Below, piece after piece: positions 57,895 through 64,000 of a stretch of DNA of 64,000 bases. A model generated the notes under the pieces. The model searched no databases, was not told the origin of the DNA, and saw only the letters and a program-made list of their open reading frames with translations. This DNA comes from Mesorhizobium sp. (GTDB lineage: Bacteria > Pseudomonadota > Alphaproteobacteria > Rhizobiales > Rhizobiaceae), in NCBI RefSeq assembly GCF_024710845.1, contig NZ_JANJTZ010000066.1:1-64000 (forward strand). The letters run 5' to 3'. Position numbers and translations under genes: made by a program. Positions within the stretch are counted from its first letter, which is position 1; each line of letters opens with the position of its first letter.

Positions 57895-58859
57895 TGCGCA
57901 TCCTGGTGACGGGCGCGGCCGGCATGATCGGCCGCAAGCTGGTCGAGCGGCTGGTGCGCCAGGGACGCGTGCGCGGCGAGAGGATCACCGCGCTCGACCT
58001 GCACGACATCGTGCCACCCGCCGGTGCGGCATTTGACGGTGCCGAGGTGACGACCTTCTCCGGCGACATCGCCGATCCCTCCGTCATCGAAGGGCTGATC
58101 TCGCGGCGGCCGGACGTGGTGTTCCATCTCGCCGGCGTCGTCTCGGGCGAGGCGGAGGCGAATTTCGATCTCGGCTACCGGGTCAATCTCGACGGCACGC
58201 GGGCGCTGTTCGACGCGATCCGGCTGGCGGCCTATGCGCCGCGCGTCGTCTTCACCTCGTCGATCGCGGTGTTCGGCGCGCCGTTCCCGGACGTCGTCCC
58301 GGACGAGTTCCATCCGACGCCGCTGACCTCCTACGGCACGCAGAAGCTGATCGGCGAGGCGCTCTTGGCCGACTATACGCGCCGCGGCTTCATGGACGGC
58401 ATCGGGATCCGGCTGCCGACGATCTGTGTGCGACCAGGCAAGCCGAACAAGGCGGCGTCGAGCTTCTTCTCCGGCATCATCCGCGAGCCGCTGAACGGCC
58501 AGGAGGCGGTGCTGCCGGTGCCGCGCTCGGTGGTGCATACGCATGCCAGCCCGCGCTCGGCGGTGGGTTTCCTCATCCGCGCGGCGGAAATCGACGGCGC
58601 GGCGGTCGGCCCGAGGCGCAACCTCACCATGCCCGGCGTGGGCGTGACCGTCGGCGAGCAAATCGAGGCCCTGGAGCGGGTCGCCGGCTCGAATGTGGTC
58701 AGCCTGATCCGCGAGGTGCCGGACGAAACGGTCTGGTCGATCGTGAAGAACTGGCCGACCCGCTTCGAGTCGCGCCGGGCGCGGGAGCTGGGGTTCGTCG
58801 CCGAAACCAGCTTCGACGAGATCGTGAAGGTCTATATGGCGGAAGAGCTCGGGCGCTAG
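57894..58859 (+). CDS. denD: D-erythronate dehydrogenase-type NAD-dependent epimerase/dehydratase
   Basis: 321 residues. The extended SDR start is MRILVTGAAGMIGRKLVERL, with DVVFHLAGVVSGEAEANFDL, VFTSSIAVFGAPFPDV and SYGTQKLIGEALL (Y-x-x-x-K). The VSGEAE and RLPTICVRPGKPNKAASSFF motifs match DenD, which oxidises D-erythronate (and similar four-carbon acids) to the 2-keto acid. The other den/otn genes (kinase, aldolase, isomerase) are not visible. Its TAG stop shares the CTAG palindrome with the stop of the convergent transporter gene. Confidence 0.88.
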   Translation: MRILVTGAAGMIGRKLVERLVRQGRVRGERITALDLHDIVPPAGAAFDGAEVTTFSGDIADPSVIEGLISRRPDVVFHLAGVVSGEAEANFDLGYRVNLDGTRALFDAIRLAAYAPRVVFTSSIAVFGAPFPDVVPDEFHPTPLTSYGTQKLIGEALLADYTRRGFMDGIGIRLPTICVRPGKPNKAASSFFSGIIREPLNGQEAVLPVPRSVVHTHASPRSAVGFLIRAAEIDGAAVGPRRNLTMPGVGVTVGEQIEALERVAGSNVVSLIREVPDETVWSIVKNWPTRFESRRARELGFVAETSFDEIVKVYMAEELGR

Positions 58860-59980
58860 ACCGTCGCCGCGAGCAGCGTCAGGCCGATCAGGAAGATGAA
58901 GGCGGCGCCGGCGATTTCGACGGCGACGTGAATGCGGTTGCCGATGCGGCCGTCGCCGGCGATCGAGACCGCGACGTTCTTCGCCGTTACCGCCAGCGTT
59001 GCCAGCGCCGAGACGGTGATGGCGGTGCCGAGCGCCATGGCCAGCACCGAGGCGATTCCGGCTACCCACAGGCCGTTTAGGAACGCGAAGGTCAGCACGA
59101 TCAGCGCGCCGGAGCAGGGGCGGATGCCGACCGAGGCGACGGCCGCCCAGGCGGTGCGCCAGTCGAAGCGATCGGAGCCGAGAAGTGCCGGGTCGGGCGC
59201 ATGGCTGTGGCCGCAGGTCTCGCAGACCTCGCCGGGGCCGTGCGCGTGATGGGCATGGTCGTGGTGGGCATGGGCATGGGAATGAGCATGACCGTGATGG
59301 TCGTGATCATGCGTTGAGGCGCGGGCATGGGCCGCTGCGTGCGAGTGGTCGTGATCGTGATGATCGTGGCCGGCATGCGAATGGGCGACCGCCGCCGACA
59401 GGCTGTGCGCCGGCCGGCCCGAGAAGCGAGCGACCAGCCGCACTCCAGCCTTCTTCCACAGCAGCCAGGCGCCGAAGAGGGTGACCAGAACGTAGCTCGA
59501 CACTTCGAGGAACCAGGTCGCGTCGGTCATCGAGACGCTGGTGCCGCGCAGGAGGAAATAGACCAGCGTCATCACCACGATCGCGGTCGCGGCCTGGAGG
59601 AAGGCCGAGACGAAGGAGAGCATCACGCCGCGGCGCAGCGCCACTTCGTTGGCCAGCATGTAGGAGGAGATGACCGCCTTGCCGTGGCCGGGGCCGGCGG
59701 CGTGGAAGATGCCATAGGCAAAGGACAGCCCGACCAGCAGCCAGGCGCCGCCGCCGCCGTCGCGCATCGACTTCATCGCCGCGGTGAGCTGGCGGTAGAA
59801 GCCCTGCTGCTGCGCGTTGATCCAGTTGAGGATGCCGGAGAAGAAGCCGGTGGAGGGCAGGACCGCCTCGTTGGTGCCGATGCCGAGAGAGCTTGCGGCG
59901 TGGGCCTGGCCGGCGAAATGCACCAGGACATAGGCGACTGCGATCGTGGCGAATGCGATCCGGACGGTTCTCTGGCGCAT
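58856..59980 (-). CDS. Nickel/cobalt efflux-type transporter, NicO/RcnA family
   Basis: 374 residues with about six membrane helices. LVGLSFAYGIFHAAGPGHGKAVI has the H-x(4)-GHGK-type metal site of NicO proteins, and VGIRPCSGALIVLTFAFLNG contains a conserved GIRPC motif. The central loop (about 200-260) is extremely His-rich with Asp, and then CETCGHSH. Such loops bind Ni/Co. ATG 59980 is preferred; a TTG at 59989 overlaps the DUF1007 stop. The pairing with DUF1007 is typical of alphaproteobacterial metal transporters. Confidence 0.88.
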   Translation of the reverse strand: MRQRTVRIAFATIAVAYVLVHFAGQAHAASSLGIGTNEAVLPSTGFFSGILNWINAQQQGFYRQLTAAMKSMRDGGGGAWLLVGLSFAYGIFHAAGPGHGKAVISSYMLANEVALRRGVMLSFVSAFLQAATAIVVMTLVYFLLRGTSVSMTDATWFLEVSSYVLVTLFGAWLLWKKAGVRLVARFSGRPAHSLSAAVAHSHAGHDHHDHDHSHAAAHARASTHDHDHHGHAHSHAHAHHDHAHHAHGPGEVCETCGHSHAPDPALLGSDRFDWRTAWAAVASVGIRPCSGALIVLTFAFLNGLWVAGIASVLAMALGTAITVSALATLAVTAKNVAVSIAGDGRIGNRIHVAVEIAGAAFIFLIGLTLLAATV

Positions 59981-59985
59981 GTCGT

Positions 59986-60657
59986 TCAACCCTGTCCCTC
60001 GCAGACGATCTCGAGCTTGGTGGCGAAGATCTTGCTCATGTCGGTGCCGGCGGGATCGTTGAAGAACTCGTCGGTCAGCGTCGCCTGGTTCTGCGAGATC
60101 GCCTCGTCAGGATCCGGGCGGATGACCTGGCGCTTGCAGGAGGCGGGCAGGGCGTCGACCTTCATGTTGTCGTCTTCAGTGAAGTCGATTGCCGTGTAGA
60201 AGGTCGGGTCGTAAACGCCGAAATCGACCTTGCCGGCGAGCGGGAATACCCCCTTCGGCTTCGATTCGAACAGGACGATGAGCTGATTGTCCTCGAGCGT
60301 CGCGATGAGCTGCTCGGGCGCGTTCATTGGCACGTCCTTGCCGTCCGCCTCGACCAGCTGGAAATAGTTGTATTCGCCAAGCGACTCGAAGATCGTCTTC
60401 GACACTTCCGCCAGTTCCGAATCGTCGAGCTTCAGATCCTTGTTGGCGTCGAACTCGACCAGGACGGTCGAGGAGAACAGGTCGTCGAAGCGCCAGACAT
60501 GGCGCAGCGCCGAAATGTTGTTCGACGGGTCGAGCTTCACTTCGAGGTTGGCCTCGGCGAAGACGTGCGGATGGACCCATGCCGGAGAGGCCCAGAAGAG
60601 GGCCGCGGCGAAGGCCGGTGCGGCGGCAAGTGCGCGCCTAATTGTCGGAGATGCCAT
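59986..60657 (-). CDS. DUF1007 family periplasmic protein
   Basis: 223 residues. A signal sequence (AAAPAFAAALFWASPAWVHP) is followed by VHPHVFAEANLEVKLDPSNN, RHVWRFDDLFSSTVLVEFD, KDLKLDDSELAEVSKTIFES and PLAGKVDFGVYDPTFYTAI. The fold is a beta-rich PF06226 domain. These proteins accompany NicO-type transporters and are presumed to deliver or sense metal in the periplasm. HPH at the mature N-terminus could bind metal. It is five bases before the transporter start. Confidence 0.87.
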   Translation of the reverse strand: MASPTIRRALAAAPAFAAALFWASPAWVHPHVFAEANLEVKLDPSNNISALRHVWRFDDLFSSTVLVEFDANKDLKLDDSELAEVSKTIFESLGEYNYFQLVEADGKDVPMNAPEQLIATLEDNQLIVLFESKPKGVFPLAGKVDFGVYDPTFYTAIDFTEDDNMKVDALPASCKRQVIRPDPDEAISQNQATLTDEFFNDPAGTDMSKIFATKLEIVCEGQG

Positions 60658-60719
60658 CCGTCCCTCGTGTCCGCGATGCGGCCCGACAGATGCCGTCCAA
60701 TGGGGGCGAAATTGGGACG

Positions 60720-61619
60720 TCATGCCTGATCGTATTTCCGGAACCACTGGGCGAGGTAATCGACGAACGCCCTGACCTTGGCCGGCAGATAGCGGCGGTG
60801 GGGATAGACGGCGAAGATGCCGCCGCCGGCCGGGACGAATTCGTCGAGAACGGAGACCAACGTCCCGTCCTCGAGCGCCGGCCGGGCGATGAAGTCGGGC
60901 ATGGTGGCGAAGCCGAGCCCGGCAATCGCCGCGGCGCGAACGGATTGCGGGCTGTTGACCTCGAGCCTTCCGGTCACCGGCACCGTCATCGGCTCGCCCT
61001 CGTCGTTGACGAAGGGCCAGTTGGACAGCCAGCGGCCGTTGGTGTCGATGACGCAGGGCATCCGCGTCAGGTCCTGCGGCCGCATCGGTCGGCCGACCTT
61101 CTCGATCAGCTCCGGCGCGCCGCAGATCTTGATGCCGAAAGGCGACAGCTTGCGCGCGATCAGCGACGAGCTTTCGAGCCGGGTGATGCGGATCGCGAGG
61201 TCGTAGCCTTCCTCGACGAGGTCGACGAAGCGGTCGTCGAGATGGATGTCGAGGACGATGTCGGGATGTTCCTTGGCGAAGTCGATCAGCGACTGGCCGA
61301 TCGGCGCGTCGGCGAAGGTGCGCGGCGCGGTGAGCTTGATGCGGCCGCGCACGTCGCCGGACGAATCGCGCACCGTGTCGGCGAGGCTGTCGATCTCGCG
61401 CAGGATCTCCGAGGCGCGCTTGTAATAGGTGTGGCCGGCCTCGGTGAGCGAGAACTGCCGCGTGGTGCGGTTGAGCAGCAGCGCGCCGAGCTCGTCCTCC
61501 AGCTCGCGGACATATTTCGACAGGAGCGCCTTGGAGCGGCCGATCTTGCGCGCGGCGGCGGAAAAGCCCTCGGCCTCGACCACGTCGATGAAGGCGCGCA
61601 TTCGGGTGAGCGTGTCCAT
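60720..61619 (-). CDS. LysR family transcriptional regulator
   Basis: 299 residues. MDTLTRMRAFIDVVEAEGFS and AAARKIGRSKALLSKYVREL form the HTH_1 domain. Residues about 90-295 form the substrate-binding domain (LTAPRTFADAPIGQSLIDFA, DLAIRITRLESSSLIARKL). The motif 'R-x-S/G-K-A-x-L-S-K-Y' is common in the AaeR-like LysR branch. Its upstream end is 140 bases from the G-rich repeat. Its stop lies 62 bases from the DUF1007 start on the same strand, so it may read through to the metal genes. Confidence 0.93.
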   Translation of the reverse strand: MDTLTRMRAFIDVVEAEGFSAAARKIGRSKALLSKYVRELEDELGALLLNRTTRQFSLTEAGHTYYKRASEILREIDSLADTVRDSSGDVRGRIKLTAPRTFADAPIGQSLIDFAKEHPDIVLDIHLDDRFVDLVEEGYDLAIRITRLESSSLIARKLSPFGIKICGAPELIEKVGRPMRPQDLTRMPCVIDTNGRWLSNWPFVNDEGEPMTVPVTGRLEVNSPQSVRAAAIAGLGFATMPDFIARPALEDGTLVSVLDEFVPAGGGIFAVYPHRRYLPAKVRAFVDYLAQWFRKYDQA

Positions 61620-61726
61620 GGCGGCTCCGGCGTTCGCAAATCAGGAACGGATAGGTGAGAATCGTTCATCGGGAAGGTGGATGCAAGGGTGTGGCGCCTC
61701 GCTGCCCGGAATGAGGGAAAGGAGTA

Positions 61727-61755
61727 GGGGAGTTGGGGAGTAGGGGAGTAGGGGG
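61727..61755 (+). repeat. Tandem G-rich repeat with G-quadruplex potential
   Basis: GGGG-AGTT-GGGG-AGTA-GGGG-AGTA-GGGGG is a four-run pattern with four-base loops, preceded by GGAGTA. It lies in the 284-base gap between the LysR start and the next gene, flanked by two copies of CCCGGAATGA (61705 and 61761). Confidence 0.8.
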
Positions 61756-61903
61756 ATGGTCCCGGAATGACGGAGGAGTGGGTGCGCCGTCGGAGCGTGC
61801 CGATATTCGGGCGTGCAAGGTCGTCGACCGCACGGCATGTTTTTGCGGAAGCAAGTGAGATCGTTTCGTATGATCTGCCCTCCCCCTTGAGGGAGGGACG
61901 CTT

Positions 61904-62362
61904 CTAGGAGGTGTCGCGGATCTCGACCGGTGGCGCCGCGACATCCCGAAGTCTCCGCATGAATGCGTCAAGGCCGCGGTGTAGCTGGCTGTCGTCGCCA
62001 GCTTCGCCGATTGCCTGATCCTGCCGCCAGACGGAAACGCGGCGGAGGCATGCCGCCATGCCGGTCACGATCGCCGCCAGCGCGCGCAGCGAGGCGGCGA
62101 GGTCGAGCGCGTCGGCTGGCTCGGTGCCGTAGCGGACATTCGGCAAGGCGGGCGACCAGAGCCGGCCGGCCGTGTTCCATTCTGATCCGCCGACGAACTC
62201 CCGGGCGATCAGGTCCGCCTGCCGGGCGGCCCACAGCACGCTCCAGCGAACCCAGGGCGAATCGCCTGCGGCCTTTTCGGCGAGGACTGCGAGGGCAAGC
62301 AAGGTCGAGACGATGCTGACCAGCACCTGCTGCCTCCTCCCTGTCTTCGCCTTCCACGCCAC
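61904..62362 (-). CDS. Hypothetical protein with an N-terminal membrane helix
   Basis: 152 residues. A basic start (MAWKAKTGRRQQ) precedes a hydrophobic segment (VLVSIVSTLLALAVLAEKAA), a Trp-rich patch (SPWVRWSVLWAARQADLIAR), a helical middle (ALDLAASLRALAAIVTGMAA) and a charged tail. I know no family. Codon use is consistent with the core genes and the hydrophobicity pattern is plausible, but the frame lies between repeat tracts, so it may not be expressed. Confidence 0.55.
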   Translation of the reverse strand: MAWKAKTGRRQQVLVSIVSTLLALAVLAEKAAGDSPWVRWSVLWAARQADLIAREFVGGSEWNTAGRLWSPALPNVRYGTEPADALDLAASLRALAAIVTGMAACLRRVSVWRQDQAIGEAGDDSQLHRGLDAFMRRLRDVAAPPVEIRDTS

Positions 62363-62805
62363 CGCCGGCTCCTTTCCGTCGCACCGGCACTATGGTCCGT
62401 CAGGTCGGACGGGGTGGGGACAAGTATTTTTGCAAGTCGAACGGAAAGAAGGCGTTGGCGGAAAGAGGGGCGAAATCGATCCACGGCGCGCGTGTCGCGC
62501 GCCCCCTCCACCACGCTTCGCGTGGTCCCCCTCCCCCGTAAACGGGGGAGGATCAGGGCGCGACCGCGCGGCAGCCTATCCTCGCCTGCGAAGCGGGGGA
62601 GGGGGACCGCCGAAGGCGGTGGAGGGGGCGCTCGACCGCAGGGGACATGCCCCTCATGGTGAAGGGGGCGATGTGACCTTGCGGGGGACTTCCCTGCTCG
62701 CCTCCGGCCGCCGCGACGACGTTTTGGCAGGGCGCAGCTTTCCGCTTGCGGGAAAGCGGGCATCGGGACTAGGCGGAGGGCGACCAGACTCGCCGGGAAT
62801 CATTC
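62363..62805. other. Gene-free region before ddl
   Basis: 443 bases without a credible gene. It holds the palindromic mosaic described separately and, near 62735-62805, a plausible leader for ddl. The frame of ddl is open only from the ATG. Confidence 0.55.
62494..62640. repeat. Mosaic of inverted repeats (dispersed intergenic palindrome)
   Basis: Two arms of about 55 bases are roughly inverted copies of one another: CGCGCCCCCTCCACC...CCCCCTCCCCCG on the left and CGGGGGAGGGGGACCG...GGTGGAGGGGGCGC on the right. Each contains its own hairpins: ACCACGC-TTC-GCGTGGT, CCTCCCCCG-TAAA-CGGGGGAGG and ACCGCC-GAA-GGCGGT. Palindromes of this wording are scattered through Mesorhizobium-type genomes. Confidence 0.75.
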
Positions 62806-63879
62806 ATGACCTCATCCGCCAGACTCCGCATCGCCGTACTGTTTGGCGGGCGATCCTCCGAACACGACGTCTCGGTGATGTCGGCGACGAACGTCATGGC
62901 CGCGCTCGACCCGGCGAAATACGACGCCGTGCCGATCTACGTCACGCGCGAGGGCCGTTGGCTCGAAAGCAGCTTCGCCGATGGCGCGCTGGCGAAGCCG
63001 GCCGGCGGCACGGAGCTTTGCCTTGTCGCGGGAGGACAGGGACGGTTGCTGGCGATCACGCCGGGCGGCGCGGCGCGGGACCTGCCGCCGGTCGACGCGC
63101 TCTTCCCGGTGCTGCACGGCCTCAACGGCGAGGACGGGTCGGTGCAGGGCCTGGCGCAGGCGGCGCGCGTGCCGCTGGTCGGCTGCGGCATCATCGGCTC
63201 GGCCAACGCGCTCGACAAGGACCTGTCGAAGCGGCTGCTGCTCCAGGCCGGCGTGCCGGTGGCGCGGTCGCTGACGATCCTGGCCGATACGGCGCCAGCC
63301 TTCGCCGAGGTCGAGGCGGCGCTCGGCCTGCCGGTGTTCGTCAAGCCAGCGCGGCAGGGCTCGTCCGTCGGCGTCAGCAAGGCGGCGAGCGAGGCCGAGT
63401 GGGCCGCCGCGCTCGACCTCGGGTTCCGGCACGATGCGAAGCTGCTGGTGGAAGAGTTCGTCAGGGGACGCGAGATCGAGCTCGCCGTTCTGGAAGCACC
63501 CGACGGCAGCCTGTTCGTGTCGCGGCCGGGCGAGATCGTGCCGGCGGAAAGCCATGGCTTCTACAGCTACGACGCGAAATATGTCGACGCGGACGGCGCC
63601 GCGATCCGCGTGCCGGCGCAGCTGCCGGCCGAAGTGGAGGAGCGGCTGAAGGCGCTTGCCGTACAGGCGTTCCGGGCGGTCGGCTGCGATGCAATGGCGC
63701 GGGTCGACTTCTTCGTCACCGCCGATTTCGACATCCGGCTGAACGAGCTGAACACCATCCCCGGTTTCACCGACATTTCGATGTATCCGAAGGCGATGGC
63801 GGCAAGCGGGGTGAGCTATCCGGACCTGCTCGACCGGCTGGTCTCCCACGGGATGGCAAGGGCGAAGCGGGAAGGCTGA
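62806..63879 (+). CDS. ddl: D-alanine--D-alanine ligase
   Basis: The 357-residue ATP-grasp enzyme makes D-Ala-D-Ala for peptidoglycan. IAVLFGGRSSEHDVSVMSA is the start motif, followed by LFPVLHGLNGEDGSVQGLA, the ATP region VFVKPARQGSSVGVSKAAS, VEEFVRGREIELAVLE, YDAKYVDADG and the Mg/product motif DIRLNELNTIPGFTDISMYP. In the ligase family, YDYKxKY-type residues align with YDAKYV, so D-Ala (not D-Lac) is the expected second substrate. It lies outside a dcw cluster as far as the window shows. Confidence 0.95.
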   Translation: MTSSARLRIAVLFGGRSSEHDVSVMSATNVMAALDPAKYDAVPIYVTREGRWLESSFADGALAKPAGGTELCLVAGGQGRLLAITPGGAARDLPPVDALFPVLHGLNGEDGSVQGLAQAARVPLVGCGIIGSANALDKDLSKRLLLQAGVPVARSLTILADTAPAFAEVEAALGLPVFVKPARQGSSVGVSKAASEAEWAAALDLGFRHDAKLLVEEFVRGREIELAVLEAPDGSLFVSRPGEIVPAESHGFYSYDAKYVDADGAAIRVPAQLPAEVEERLKALAVQAFRAVGCDAMARVDFFVTADFDIRLNELNTIPGFTDISMYPKAMAASGVSYPDLLDRLVSHGMARAKREG

Positions 63880-63929
63880 ACGCGGCGGGATTGTCGGATT
63901 GGTGACACGGCGTCCGCCCGGGCGACGTC

Positions 63930-63952
63930 ATCCTCGGGCTTGTCCCGAGGAT
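63930..63952. repeat. Dispersed palindromic repeat (GTCATCCTCGGG type)
   Basis: ATCCTCGGG-CTTGT-CCCGAGGAT is a perfect 9-bp stem in the tail after ddl, part of the wider wording GTCATCCTCGGGCTTG that I associate with intergenic repeats of Rhizobiales. A transcript end for ddl could form here. Confidence 0.7.
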
Positions 63953-64000
63953 CTGCGGCATCTCCGCAAAGCTCTGAAGAGCTTCAAAATTCCAAGGCAG

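Overview
The window looks like chromosomal DNA of a Hyphomicrobiales (Rhizobiales) alphaproteobacterium, most like Mesorhizobium and its Phyllobacteriaceae relatives. I base this on protein content (CpdR, an Omp10-type lipoprotein, HisN-type histidinol phosphatase, homospermidine synthase, DUF459, DUF882 and BBP2 proteins), an MmgR/suhB-type small RNA next to hisN, high G+C, and dispersed palindromes typical of that group. No database search was possible, so the genus is an inference.

Region 1 (1-11326) is accessory. Its left edge is insertion-sequence debris: the 3' end of an IS110-type transposase and a truncated IS3-type element. Next comes a surface-glycan cluster. It holds a 1267-residue methyltransferase/coiled-coil/GT2/GT4 fusion, the complete enzyme set for GDP-D-glycero-alpha-D-manno-heptose (gmhA, hddA and a fused hddC-gmhB), and four further class I methyltransferases, including TylF-like and CmcI-like types. 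A 590-base scar with another IS3 fragment separates it from a tRNA-Val(GAC) gene. The 3' end of that tRNA faces the cluster, as expected for a tRNA-anchored island. The products probably make and decorate an O-methylated heptose-containing cell-surface polysaccharide.

Region 2 (11327-30000) is core: cpdR, an N-formylglutamate amidohydrolase-family gene, an MmgR-like sRNA, hisN, a lysophospholipase-like hydrolase, a small heat-shock gene behind an RpoH-like promoter and a ROSE-like RNA thermometer, ltaE, and glutamate synthase. A complete vapBC toxin-antitoxin module lies between gltB and gltD. A DUF459 hydrolase with a lytic transglycosylase, galU, and an outer-membrane barrel protein follow.

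Region 3 (30000-50400) is envelope and housekeeping: kdsD, an NfeD/SPFH pair, an FAD oxidoreductase, hemH, a 5'-nucleotidase fused to LysM, a PaaK-like ligase, a zinc peptidase, omp10, homospermidine synthase, a DUF3445 protein, pepF, an orphan sigma-54 response regulator, a DUF882 peptidase with a long low-complexity tail, eda, a phage-type N-acetylmuramidase and trhO.

Region 4 (50400-64000) holds a DUF533 protein, a TetR regulator, a likely sRNA behind a CtrA-type box, an SDR, a MarR-GNAT fusion, an aminotransferase, a zinc-type CDF transporter, a tightly coupled SDR/small membrane protein/denD operon, a DUF1007-NicO metal-efflux pair beside a LysR gene, G-rich and palindromic repeats, and ddl.

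The best candidates for something new are the heptose/methyltransferase island with its large fusion protein, and two intergenic transcripts (minus strand about 15034-15180, plus strand about 52048-52128). Each ends in a strong terminator that no neighbouring gene needs.
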